Source: VRUE01 sp963697695 (GTDB lineage Bacteria; Actinomycetota; Thermoleophilia; Solirubrobacterales; 70-9). Taken from it: a stretch of DNA of 64,000 nucleotides. The stretch spans positions 2,604,001 through 2,668,000 of the forward strand of contig OY969094.1 of NCBI GenBank assembly GCA_963697695.1, given 5' to 3'. The position numbers were made by a program, and so were the translations under genes. Below, one piece after another: positions 50,946-59,190 of the stretch. Below the pieces are notes generated by a model that was not told the origin of the DNA, searched no databases, and worked only from the letters and a program-made list of their open reading frames with translations. Every line of letters starts with the position of its first letter. Positions within the stretch are counted from its first letter, which is position 1.

Positions 50946-52526
50946 TTGGAGACCGCCCCAACCTCGGAAGAGCCAGTTCAGCGCGGCCGTCTGGCCCGCT
51001 CGACCGCTTTCTTCTCGATCGCCACCGCCGCTTCGCGGATCGCGGGGCTTGGGCGGGAGATCGTCGCCGCCGGCTACTACGGCGTCAGCGGCCCGATGTC
51101 GGCCTTCACGATTGCCTTCCAGCTGCCGAACCTGGTCCGCGCTCTTTTCGCGGACGCGGCGCTGCAGCCGGCCTTTGTGCCGATCTTCACCGAGCAGCTC
51201 GAGAAGAAGAACTACCGCGAGGCCTTCCGTCTCGCCTCGACCCTGCTGCTGCTGGCCACCCTCGTCCTTGGTGCGATCACGGCGCTCTTCGTCCTGCTCG
51301 CCCCGGTGATCATGCCTCTCTTCGCTCCAGGCTTCGAAGGGGAGCTCCTCGACCTCACCGTCACCCTCTCCCAGGTCCTCTTCCCGATCCTGATCCTGCT
51401 CGGGATCAGCGGCGTCGTCGTCGGCGTCCTCAATAGCTACGACCGCTTTGGCGCCTTCGCCATCGCACCGCTCTTCTGGAACCTGACGATCATCCTGCTG
51501 CTGGTCGTGCTGGCCCCGATGTTCGAGGGCCGGGACCGCATCTACGCCTACGCGATCGGCATCCTCGTCGGCACCCTCGTCCAACTGTTGATCCCGGTCT
51601 TCGACCTGCGCAACACGCCGTTCAAGTTCAGCTGGACTTTCGACTGGCGCAATCGCGACGTGCGCCGGGTGCTGCTGCTGATGCTGCCGGTGACGATCAG
51701 CCTCGGCCTGATCAACTTCAATCTGATCATCAACAGCCTCTTCGGCAGCCTCGTCAGCGACCAGGCGCCGGCGGCGATCGACAAGGCCTTCCGCATCTAC
51801 CAGCTGCCGCAGGGCATCTTCTCGGTGGCGATCGCGACGGTCCTCTTCCCGACCCTGGCCCGCTTCGCCTCCCGCGGCGAGCACGACAATCTGCGGGCGA
51901 CGATGGCCAACGGGATGCGCCAGATCCTCTTCGTCCTGGTGCCCGCTGCCGCAGCGGTCCTGGTCCTCTCCGAGCCGATGATCCGGCTCGTCTATCAGCG
52001 CGGGGAGTTCACCCCAGAGCAGACGACCCTCGTCGCCACGGCGCTCTTCTGGTTTGCCTTCTCGCTGCCGACCAACGGCCTCTTCCTGCTGCTCACCCGG
52101 ACCTTCTTCAGTCTGCAGCGTCCCTGGGTTCCGACCGGGATCGCTGCCGCCAACCTCGCCGTCACCGCACTCGGGGCACTCGGCCTCTACCACCTCGGCG
52201 TCGGCGGCATCGTCGCCTCGACCGCGATCGCGACCGCCGTCAGCGTGCTTGCTCAGGGTGTGATCCTGCGCCGGCTCTTGGGGGGGCTTGAGCTGGGACG
52301 CCTGCTCGATGCGAGCATTCGCATCACCATTGCGGCCGCGGCACTTGCCGCGGTCAGCTTCGGTGTCTGGGACCTGCTCGACAGCGCTTTGGGTCGGGGC
52401 CTGGTCGGCCAGATCGTCTCGCTTGGGGTTGCGCTCGGGCTCGGCGGGTTGATCTATCTCGGTGCCGCCAGGCTCCTGCGAATCCCGGAGCTGGAGCAGA
52501 TCCTGCGCCTGGTGCGTCGCCGCTAG
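50946..52526 (+). CDS. murJ: MurJ, lipid II flippase
   Basis: 526 residues from a TTG. About fourteen membrane segments. Characteristic MurJ stretches: ASRIAGLGREIVAAGYYG, AFTIAFQLPNLVRALFADAALQPAFVPIF, LINFNLIINSLFGSLV and SVAIATVLFPTLARFASRGEHDNLR. It flips lipid-linked peptidoglycan precursor across the membrane. The next gene starts on the base after its stop. Confidence 0.93.
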   Translation: METAPTSEEPVQRGRLARSTAFFSIATAASRIAGLGREIVAAGYYGVSGPMSAFTIAFQLPNLVRALFADAALQPAFVPIFTEQLEKKNYREAFRLASTLLLLATLVLGAITALFVLLAPVIMPLFAPGFEGELLDLTVTLSQVLFPILILLGISGVVVGVLNSYDRFGAFAIAPLFWNLTIILLLVVLAPMFEGRDRIYAYAIGILVGTLVQLLIPVFDLRNTPFKFSWTFDWRNRDVRRVLLLMLPVTISLGLINFNLIINSLFGSLVSDQAPAAIDKAFRIYQLPQGIFSVAIATVLFPTLARFASRGEHDNLRATMANGMRQILFVLVPAAAAVLVLSEPMIRLVYQRGEFTPEQTTLVATALFWFAFSLPTNGLFLLLTRTFFSLQRPWVPTGIAAANLAVTALGALGLYHLGVGGIVASTAIATAVSVLAQGVILRRLLGGLELGRLLDASIRITIAAAALAAVSFGVWDLLDSALGRGLVGQIVSLGVALGLGGLIYLGAARLLRIPELEQILRLVRRR

Positions 52527-54506
52527 ATGCTCGACCTCGGTCGCTACCTCTTGGGCGTAGCCGAGATCGCCCTGCTCGTCGGTTTTGCCTGGCTCGGGGC
52601 ATCCAGCCTTCGCGGCCGCTTGCTGCCCGACTTTTCGGGTGCACCCGCACATCTGGCGACCGCAGTGCTCGCGCTTGCGCTCCTGCTCTGGATGGCCGAG
52701 CTCCTCGGGGCCTTCGGTTTCTTCGAGCAGCTGCCATATCTGGTCGTTGTGACCGTCGTGGGCTTGGGACTTTGGCTGCGCCTGGGGGGGAGGTGGGGGC
52801 AGCCGGCCGCTCCGCCGGAGGGCCACCCCCACCTCCCCTCATGGGCCGCCCTTGCTGCTCTCGCGATAGCTGCCGTTGCCGTCGTGAAGTTCGGGTTGGA
52901 GGTGAAGCCGAAGCTGTCGACGGGGATGACCGGGTTCGATTCGACCTGGTACCACGGACCGTTCGCGGCGGGCTTCTTCCAGAGCGGCGATACGTGGGGG
53001 TTGCACTTCATTGCACCGCAGTTCCTGGCTTGGTTCTACCCGGCGAATTCGGAGGTGTTCCATGCGGTTGGGATGGTTGCGTTCGATAGGGATGTCCTCT
53101 CGCCGCTGCTCAATCTCGGCTGGTTTGTCGGCTGCCTGGTTGCTTGCTGGTGCATCGGGCGGCCGTATCGCGTTGCACCGTTCTCCCTGACGCTGGGGGC
53201 GATCGCTCTGAGCCTTCCGGCCCTGTCAGACCAGGCCGGGGAGGCGCGGAACGACATCGTCGGGATTTTCTTCCTACTTGCTGCAGTTGCTGTGGCTCTC
53301 AACGCGTGGAGTGCTCGATCTGGCGACGAGCGGTTGCCGCTGGGAGCTGTCGCTGTGGTGGGGCTCTCGGCGGGCCTGGCGGCTGGGACGAAGCTCAATT
53401 TCCTGCTCCCGGCAGCTGTCCTGGTGGTTGGGCTCGTGGTCGTTGCGCCGCGCGGGGAGAAGTGGCGGGCTCTGGCAGCCGGGGGCCTGGCCGCTCTTGC
53501 CGGTGGTGGCTACTGGTATCTGCGCAACCTCGCCCACACCGGCAACCCACTGCCTTGGTTCGACAGCATCGGGCCGGTCTCGCTGACGGCTCCCGACCAG
53601 GCACTCGGCGGTCGCGAAGCGCACAGCGTCATCGGCTATCTGACCGACGGCGCGGTCTGGTCCGACTGGTTCCTGCCCGGTCTGCACGACGGCATGGGAT
53701 TCCTCTGGCCGCTGATCGCGGCGGCTGCCCTCGCTGGTCTAATCCTTTGCCTGGCTCGCGGCGTGGACCCACTTCTCCACCTCGCGGGCCTCACCGGCCT
53801 AGCTGTTGTCCTGGCTTGGCTGATAGCCCCGACCTCAGCTTCGGGCCCCCAGGGCATGCCCCGCGGCTTTGAGTCAGGTCTCCGCTACCTAGCTCCAGCC
53901 CTGGTCCTGGGTCTCGCCTTGCTTCCAACGGTGCTGCCTGCCCAGCTTCGAGAAGCAGGTGCGGGGAGCCCCTCGAACGGGCGGATACTCAAAGCGTCGA
54001 GCCAATCGGCTCGACGCTTGTCCGGGCGAGGGGCTCCCCGCACCTGCCTGGCGTTCCTCGTGCTGCTGGCAGTGGTTTTCGGCTACCCGGTCCAACGCCA
54101 CTACCTAGAGAACCGCTACGCCGATCCGACATTCACCACCCCCGGCCTCAACGCCGCCTTCAAGTGGTCCCACGACCTCTCCGACGCCCGCATAGCCACC
54201 ACCAGCACCCGCCAGTACCCCCTCTTCGGCACCGACCTCTCCAACCAAGTCGACTACATCGGCATCGAGCGCCCCCACGGCGGCTTCACTGCCCCCACCA
54301 CCTGCCAAACCTGGCGCCGCCTCCTAAACGCCGGCAACTACGACTACGTCATAGCCACGCGAGACCGGATCGAATCCGGCAAGCCCATCTACCCACCCAC
54401 CGCCCGCTGGACAGAAGCTCCAAGCACCACCGTGGTCTTGCGCGAGCCGCCGACGATTGTCTTCAAGCTGGGGACCTTTCTGGATTCATCTGGGTGTCGC
54501 CGCTAG
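52527..54506 (+). CDS. GT-C-like polytopic membrane protein with two embedded palindromes
   Basis: 659 residues from an ATG directly abutting the murJ stop. About ten to twelve membrane segments. A first extracytoplasmic loop has an acidic residue pattern (GFDSTWYHGPFAAGFFQSGD) like that of GT-C glycosyltransferases, and a soluble C-terminal domain follows (about 560-659). By position it may build a surface glycan from a lipid-linked sugar, but no specific family match is claimed. Two inverted repeats lie in frame within loop-coding regions (52787-52838 and 53955-54047); the second encodes GSPSNGRILKASSQSARRL, a stretch unlike its surroundings. Confidence 0.7.
   Translation: MLDLGRYLLGVAEIALLVGFAWLGASSLRGRLLPDFSGAPAHLATAVLALALLLWMAELLGAFGFFEQLPYLVVVTVVGLGLWLRLGGRWGQPAAPPEGHPHLPSWAALAALAIAAVAVVKFGLEVKPKLSTGMTGFDSTWYHGPFAAGFFQSGDTWGLHFIAPQFLAWFYPANSEVFHAVGMVAFDRDVLSPLLNLGWFVGCLVACWCIGRPYRVAPFSLTLGAIALSLPALSDQAGEARNDIVGIFFLLAAVAVALNAWSARSGDERLPLGAVAVVGLSAGLAAGTKLNFLLPAAVLVVGLVVVAPRGEKWRALAAGGLAALAGGGYWYLRNLAHTGNPLPWFDSIGPVSLTAPDQALGGREAHSVIGYLTDGAVWSDWFLPGLHDGMGFLWPLIAAAALAGLILCLARGVDPLLHLAGLTGLAVVLAWLIAPTSASGPQGMPRGFESGLRYLAPALVLGLALLPTVLPAQLREAGAGSPSNGRILKASSQSARRLSGRGAPRTCLAFLVLLAVVFGYPVQRHYLENRYADPTFTTPGLNAAFKWSHDLSDARIATTSTRQYPLFGTDLSNQVDYIGIERPHGGFTAPTTCQTWRRLLNAGNYDYVIATRDRIESGKPIYPPTARWTEAPSTTVVLREPPTIVFKLGTFLDSSGCRR
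52787..52838. repeat. In-frame hairpin inside the GT-C-like gene
   Basis: Arms 52787-52804 and 52821-52838 pair at 16 of 18 positions (GGGGAGGTGGGGG...). The loop contains a CCGG/CCGG inner stem. It encodes GGRWGQPAAPPEGHPHLP between two membrane helices. Confidence 0.7.
53955..54047. repeat. In-frame 93-nt palindrome inside the GT-C-like gene
   Basis: Arms 53955-53975 and 54027-54047 are perfect 21-bp complements (GCAGGTGCGGGGAGCCCCTCG). An inner perfect 12-bp hairpin is 53992-54003 with 54008-54019, loop AATC. The length is 31 codons exactly, so the frame is kept. It encodes a polar loop just before a membrane helix. Confidence 0.8.
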
Positions 54507-54521
54507 CCGACCAGCGTTTCT

Positions 54522-54665
54522 CCGGCGGGTGGTGTCGGGTGGGGTGGACTCTGCTGTCCGGAGGCTGCTGAGGGCAAGGTTTCGACCCTGTGAGCGCAGG
54601 ATCCCTTTGCCCGAAGCAGCGCGCAGGACAAGGAGGGTGCCCCACCCGGCGACAGGACCCGCCGG
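54522..54665. repeat. Family-D inverted repeat upstream of lepA
   Basis: Outer arms 54522-54544 and 54640-54665 pair over CCGGCGGGT and GGGTGGGG, flanking the same GGTGGTG versus GGTCCTGTC mismatch as the 42589 copy. An inner stem, 54564-54579 with 54604-54620 (GCTGCT..GGGCAA.GG), lies inside. It fills most of the 196-nt gap. Confidence 0.7.
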
Positions 54666-54702
54666 CCACCTCCGCACGTCGGCCATACTCCGAGCCCGCC
54701 CT

Positions 54703-56496
54703 ATGGACCACATCCGGAACTTTTCAATAATCGCCCACATCGACCACGGCAAGTCGACCCTGGCCGACCGCATTCTCGAGATCACCGGGGCCGTCGACCC
54801 GAAGAAAATGCGCGCCCAGGTGCTCGACTCGATGGACCTCGAGCGGGAGCGCGGGATCACGATAAAGGCGCAGGCGGTGCGGGTCGAGTACAAGGCCTCC
54901 GACGGCGAGACGTACCACCTGCACCTGATCGACACCCCCGGTCACGTCGACTTCTCCTATGAGGTCTCGCGCAGCCTCGCCGCCTGCGAGGGCGCCCTGC
55001 TCGTCGTCGACGCCGCCCAGGGCGTCGAGGCACAGACCGTCGCCAACACCTACCTGGCGGTCGAGAACGGTCTCGAGCTGATCCCGGTGATGAACAAGGT
55101 CGACCTGCCGGGAGCCGAACCCGACCGGGTCGGGGCCGAAATCGCCGACCTGCTCGGCGGCGATCCGGGCGACGCGATCCCGATCTCGGCCAAGACCGGG
55201 GAGGGGGTGGTCGACGTGCTGGAGGCGATCGTCGCCCGCGTGCCCCCGCCCAAGGGCGACCTCGCGGCTCCGCCGCGGGCGCTGATCTTCGACTCCGAGT
55301 TCGACCAGTACAGGGGCGTGATCGCCTACGTGCGGATGGTCGACGGCGTCTTCCGCAAGAACGGGCGCATCCTGGCGATGCAGAACGGCACCGAGGCCGA
55401 CATCGACGACATCGGCTTCTTCCGCCCCGAGATGACCGGCGTGCAGGGGATGGAGGCCGGCGACGTCGGCTACCTGATCACCGGCATCAAGGACGTCGCC
55501 AAACTGCGCGTCGGCGACACGCTGACCGCGCTCGACCGCCCCGCCACGGAGGCGCTGGAGGGCTACCGCGAGGTGCGGCCGATGGTCTTCTGCGGCCTCT
55601 TCCCGATCGACACCGACCGCTTCGAAGACCTGCGCGAGGCGCTCGAGAAGCTGGCCCTCAACGATGCGGCGCTCTCCTGGGAGCCGGAGACCTCGGAGGC
55701 GCTCGGCTTCGGCTTCCGCTGCGGTTTCCTCGGCCTGCTGCACATGGAGATCGTGCGTGAGCGGCTCGAGCGGGAGTACGGCCTCGACCTCCTGGCGACG
55801 ACCCCGAACGTGCGCTACGAGGTGAACCTGACCAACGGCGAGGAGGTCGAGGTTCGCAGCCCGACCGAGCTGCCCGACCCGGGCACGATCGAGGCGATCG
55901 AAGAGCCCTTCATCCGCGCCACGATCATCTGTCCCGCCGAGCAGGTCGGCGCCGTGATGGAGCTCTGCCAGTCGCGCCGCGGCACCCACGTCGACATGCA
56001 CTACCTCAGCCCGCAGCGGGTGCAGATCCGTTACGACATGCCGCTGGCGGAGATCGTCCTCGACTTCTTCGACCTGCTGAAGTCCTCGACCCGCGGCTAT
56101 GCCTCGCTCGACTACGAGCCGATCGGCAACCGCGCCTCGGACCTGGTCAAGGTCGACATCCTGCTCGCCGGCGACCGGGTCGACGCGCTCTCGATCATCG
56201 TCCACCGCGACTTCGCCTACGAGCAGGGCAAGCGCCTCGTTGGGAGGCTGCGCAAGACGATCCCACGCCAGCTCTTCGACGTCCCGGTCCAGGCTGCGAT
56301 CGGCTCCAACATCCTCGCCCGCGAGACGGTCAAGGCGCTGCGCAAGGACGTCACCGCAAAGCTCTACGGCGGCGACGTCACCCGCAAGCAGAAGCTCTTG
56401 AAGAAGCAGAAGGCGGGCAAGAAGCGGATGAAGTCGGTCGGGCGGGTTGAAGTCCCGCAGGAGGCCTTTCTCGCCGTCCTCGAGATCGACGAGTAG
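54703..56496 (+). CDS. lepA: Elongation factor 4 (LepA)
   Basis: 597 residues from ATG 54703; the open frame upstream to 54457 is repeat sequence and not homologous. G1 AHIDHGKST, switch II DTPGHVDFSYEV and G4 MNKVDLPGA mark the GTPase domain. Domains II, III and V follow, as in EF-G, then the LepA-specific CTD (RDFAYEQGKRLVGRLRKTIPRQLFDVPVQAAIG, ending in the basic RKQKLLKKQKAGKKRMK). It acts on ribosomes, in back-translocation or 30S biogenesis. Confidence 0.97.
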   Translation: MDHIRNFSIIAHIDHGKSTLADRILEITGAVDPKKMRAQVLDSMDLERERGITIKAQAVRVEYKASDGETYHLHLIDTPGHVDFSYEVSRSLAACEGALLVVDAAQGVEAQTVANTYLAVENGLELIPVMNKVDLPGAEPDRVGAEIADLLGGDPGDAIPISAKTGEGVVDVLEAIVARVPPPKGDLAAPPRALIFDSEFDQYRGVIAYVRMVDGVFRKNGRILAMQNGTEADIDDIGFFRPEMTGVQGMEAGDVGYLITGIKDVAKLRVGDTLTALDRPATEALEGYREVRPMVFCGLFPIDTDRFEDLREALEKLALNDAALSWEPETSEALGFGFRCGFLGLLHMEIVRERLEREYGLDLLATTPNVRYEVNLTNGEEVEVRSPTELPDPGTIEAIEEPFIRATIICPAEQVGAVMELCQSRRGTHVDMHYLSPQRVQIRYDMPLAEIVLDFFDLLKSSTRGYASLDYEPIGNRASDLVKVDILLAGDRVDALSIIVHRDFAYEQGKRLVGRLRKTIPRQLFDVPVQAAIGSNILARETVKALRKDVTAKLYGGDVTRKQKLLKKQKAGKKRMKSVGRVEVPQEAFLAVLEIDE

Positions 56497-56536
56497 GCCG
56501 GCAACTGGCCAGCCGACCAGGATGGCGGAGCGTCTC

Positions 56537-56542
56537 TAGACT
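56537..56542 (+). promoter_or_regulatory. -10-like element of the MaoC pair
   Basis: TAGACT lies 9 nt before the ATG at 56552. Confidence 0.45.
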
Positions 56543-56551
56543 GCCGCAGCC

Positions 56552-56992
56552 ATGGCTATCAAGACAGACGCAATAGGCAAGGAATGGCCCGCCACGACCT
56601 ATGAGGTGGGCAAGGAGAAGATCGGCGAGTACGCACGGGTGATCGGGTTTGACAACCCGGTCTACACCGACCGCGAGGCCGCCAGGGCGGCCGGTTACCG
56701 AGACGTCGTCGCGCCGCCGATGTTCTGTGTCGTCTACAGCGCCCCGGCGCTGGGACCGGCGATGTTCGACGACGAGGTGGCGATGAATTTCGCCGCGATG
56801 GTGCACGGCGGCCAGGAGTTCGAGTGGGGCGAGCCCGCATGCTCGGGCGACGAGATCACCACCACGGCAAAGTGCCTGGAGATCTACGAGAAGGACGGCA
56901 AGGGCTTCTACGTCTTCGAGACCCGCTCGGTCAACCAGAATGGCGACGAGGTCGTAAAGGGCACCTGGACCAACATCGTGAGGGGAGTCTGA
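56552..56992 (+). CDS. MaoC-like dehydratase subunit lacking the catalytic dyad (HadA-like)
   Basis: 146 residues with a hotdog fold of the FAS1_DH/MaoC N-terminal type: EWPATTYEVGKEKIGEYARVIGFDNPVYTD, VAPPMFCVVYSAPAL, HGGQEFEWGEPACSGDEITTTAKC. The D..H dyad is not evident, as expected for the structural partner of a heterodimer. Its gene is followed 1 nt later by the catalytic partner. In mycobacteria HadA/HadC play this role in fatty acid elongation. Confidence 0.85.
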   Translation: MAIKTDAIGKEWPATTYEVGKEKIGEYARVIGFDNPVYTDREAARAAGYRDVVAPPMFCVVYSAPALGPAMFDDEVAMNFAAMVHGGQEFEWGEPACSGDEITTTAKCLEIYEKDGKGFYVFETRSVNQNGDEVVKGTWTNIVRGV

Positions 56993-56993
56993 G

Positions 56994-57386
56994 ATGGCTG
57001 ACTTGAATCCCGGCGACTCGATCGAGGGGCTGAGCGTCACCCCCGACAAGTACCTGCCGCACCGCTACGCGGGTGCCTCGGGAGACTTCAACCCGATCCA
57101 CATCGACCCCGAGTTCGCAAAAGCGGTCGGCCTGCCGAACACGATCCTGCACGGCCTCTACATGATGGGCCTGGTGGCGCGTTCGGCGACTGATGTCGCC
57201 GGCGGCGACCCGAAAGCGCTGAAGCGCCTCTCGGTCCAGTTCCGCGGCATGGGCGCGCCGGAGACCGAGATAGTGGTCAGCGGCTCGGTCAAGTCGGTGG
57301 ACGGCGCTCGGGTCGTGATCGACACGGTGGCTGCTCAGGGCGACAACCAGACGATTCGCAACGCAGAGGCGGAAATACAGCTGTAG
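56994..57386 (+). CDS. MaoC-like (R)-specific enoyl-acyl hydratase, catalytic subunit (HadB-like)
   Basis: 130 residues. The hydratase motif YAGASGDFNPIHIDPEFAKAVGLP supplies the catalytic Asp and His, and LHGLYMMGLVARS continues the hotdog helix. With the preceding gene it likely forms a 3-hydroxyacyl-ACP or -CoA dehydratase. In actinobacteria such pairs work in fatty acid synthesis; the chain length cannot be told. A long inverted repeat follows 6 nt after the stop. Confidence 0.88.
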   Translation: MADLNPGDSIEGLSVTPDKYLPHRYAGASGDFNPIHIDPEFAKAVGLPNTILHGLYMMGLVARSATDVAGGDPKALKRLSVQFRGMGAPETEIVVSGSVKSVDGARVVIDTVAAQGDNQTIRNAEAEIQL

Positions 57387-57392
57387 GCGTAG

Positions 57393-57470
57393 GGAGGGCC
57401 GGGCAACCCCTCCCAAAACGCTCGGCGGGAGCGGCGCTTGAGTGTTTTGGGAGGGATCACCCGGCCCTCC
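57393..57470. repeat. Long inverted repeat between the MaoC pair and hrcA
   Basis: Arms 57393-57419 and 57444-57470 pair at 24 of 27 positions (GGAGGGCCGGG...CCCTCCCAAAAC). The arm opening is shared with the rpmA-obg copy, but the loop differs. It ends 3 nt before the -10-like box of hrcA. Confidence 0.75.
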
Positions 57471-57473
57471 TCC

Positions 57474-57479
57474 TAGACT
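57474..57479 (+). promoter_or_regulatory. -10-like element of hrcA
   Basis: TAGACT lies exactly 6 nt before the GTG at 57486, the same arrangement as valS. Confidence 0.5.
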
Positions 57480-57485
57480 TGAAGC

Positions 57486-58514
57486 GTGCTTTCGCCTCGG
57501 CAAGAGTTCCTCCTCAAGCTTGTGGTTGACGCGTACCTCGCGTCTGGCAAGCCTGTGCCCTCGAAGGCACTTGCCGATCTTCCTGAGGTGGAGTGGGGCC
57601 CGTCCACGGTGCGGATGGAGCTCGCGGCGCTTGAGGCTGATGGCTACTTGACCCACCCGTACACCTCTGCCGGTCGCCTCCCCACTGATGCGGGATACCG
57701 CCGCTACGTCGACACCCTGCCCGTCTCCGGCAGTCAGTTGGCCGATGCGACCGTCGACCTGGAGCTCTCGCAGCTGCGCCGCGAGGTCGACGAAGCGATG
57801 CGAGAGACGATCGGTGCGCTGGCCCGGATCAATGACCTCGTGGCCCTGGCGACGGCACCGCCGATGACCTCGGCGACGATCCACCGGGTCGAGGTGCTGC
57901 GCCTGCATCCACATGAGGTGATGGTGGTCGCGATCGCCTCGACCGGTGCGATCGTCAAGCGGGTCTTCAAGTTCGACGCCGCGGTCGATCCCGGCCTGGT
58001 CGAGTGGGCGTCCAGCTATCTCAACGAGTCCCTGGTGGGGATGGGGGTCGGCGCGCGGATGATCGCCACCCGGCTGGCCGATCCCGAGCTCGACCCGGTC
58101 GAGGCCGGGTTCGTCGCCACCCTCGGCACGGCTTTCACCGAGCTGGAGCGGACGGAGGCCGGTGACACGCTCTACGTGGATGGGGCCTCGAGGCTGCTCT
58201 CCGAAGCGCACTACGCCGATCTGCCCCGGGCGGATGAGCTGATGACCGCGCTCGAGGAACGGGCGAGCGTGCTGCACGTGCTGCGTTCTGCCCTCGACGA
58301 GCGCTCGGTCTTCTCTTGGATCGGCCACGAGAACCCGCAGCCGGAGCTGCGCTCGGTGAGCGTCGTCGGGGCCAACTACGGCCTAGCCCACCGCAACCTC
58401 GGCGCGGTCGGGGTCGTCGGACCGCTGCGGATGGACTACGCCACCGCGATCGCCTCGGTGCGGGGCGCCGCTCGCGAGCTGTCGCGCTACTGCGAGACGG
58501 TCTACGACGGTTAA
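57486..58514 (+). CDS. hrcA: Heat-inducible transcription repressor HrcA
   Basis: 342 residues from a GTG. N-terminal winged helix (SPRQEFLLKLVVDAYLASGKPVPSKAL, WGPSTVRMELAALEADGYLTHPYTSAGRLPTDAGYRRYVD), a GAF-like middle and the C-terminal VGPLRMDYATAIASVRGAARELSRY. HrcA binds CIRCE operators (TTAGCACTC-N9-GAGTGCTAA). I find no CIRCE upstream of this gene; instead a long inverted repeat is there. dnaJ follows after 4 nt. Confidence 0.95.
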   Translation: MLSPRQEFLLKLVVDAYLASGKPVPSKALADLPEVEWGPSTVRMELAALEADGYLTHPYTSAGRLPTDAGYRRYVDTLPVSGSQLADATVDLELSQLRREVDEAMRETIGALARINDLVALATAPPMTSATIHRVEVLRLHPHEVMVVAIASTGAIVKRVFKFDAAVDPGLVEWASSYLNESLVGMGVGARMIATRLADPELDPVEAGFVATLGTAFTELERTEAGDTLYVDGASRLLSEAHYADLPRADELMTALEERASVLHVLRSALDERSVFSWIGHENPQPELRSVSVVGANYGLAHRNLGAVGVVGPLRMDYATAIASVRGAARELSRYCETVYDG

Positions 58515-58518
58515 TCGG

Positions 58519-59190
58519 ATGTCACGCGACTACTACGAGGTGCTCGGGGTCGAGCGGGACGCCGACGGGACGGAGGTGAAGCGGGCGTTTCGGCGCCTCG
58601 CCCGCGAGCTGCACCCGGACGTCAACGCCCACGATCCCGAGGCGGAGGAGAAATTCAAGGCGGCGGCGGAGGCCTACGAGGTGCTGTCCGACCCGGAGCG
58701 CCGCGCCACCTACGACCGCTTCGGCCACGACGGCCTGCGCTCGGGCGGCTTCCCACCCGGCGGTGCCGGCTTCGGCTCGGTCGAGGACATCTTCCAGGCG
58801 TTCTTCGGCGGCAGCTTCGGCTTCGAGGTGCGGCGCGGCCCGATGCGCGGCCAGGACCTTGTCCACGCGGTCGAGCTCTCCGCGGTCGAGGCGATGCTGG
58901 GGAAGAGCGTCAGGATTCCCAGCCACGAGGGCGAGCGGGAGATCGAGCTGCCGCCGGGGATCCAGCACGGCAGCCAGTTCGCCCTGCGCGGGCACGGGCT
59001 GCCAGGCGCGAACGGGGGTCCGCCGGGCGACCTGGTCATCGTCGTCCACGTCATCGTCCCCACCGATCTCTCCGAGGAGCAGCGCGAGCTGGCGGAGAAG
59101 CTGGGGGAGACGCTAGGCCCGCGCAATCTCCGCTCGCAGCAGGGTGACGGAGGGAGCTTCTTCTCCCGAGTCCGCCGGGCCTTCGGTTGA
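58519..59190 (+). CDS. dnaJ: DnaJ-family co-chaperone lacking the zinc-finger domain
   Basis: 223 residues. The J domain (1-70) has the HPD motif (ARELHPDVNA), then a short Gly/Phe region (GGFPPGGAGFG) and one C-terminal beta domain (DLVHAVELSAVEAMLGKSV, IELPPGIQHGSQFALRGHGLPG). Canonical DnaJ has about 370 residues with four CxxCxGxG repeats; none are present, so this is a compact CbpA-like form. It stimulates DnaK ATPase. It lies in a hrcA-dnaJ-prmA run with overlapping TTGA. Confidence 0.92.
   Translation: MSRDYYEVLGVERDADGTEVKRAFRRLARELHPDVNAHDPEAEEKFKAAAEAYEVLSDPERRATYDRFGHDGLRSGGFPPGGAGFGSVEDIFQAFFGGSFGFEVRRGPMRGQDLVHAVELSAVEAMLGKSVRIPSHEGEREIELPPGIQHGSQFALRGHGLPGANGGPPGDLVIVVHVIVPTDLSEEQRELAEKLGETLGPRNLRSQQGDGGSFFSRVRRAFG

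Noticed and set aside
57437..57443. CTTGAGT, half of an HspR HAIR operator, near hrcA
   Set aside because: The second half (ACTCAAG at 7-nt spacing) is absent; the string lies in the loop of an inverted repeat.
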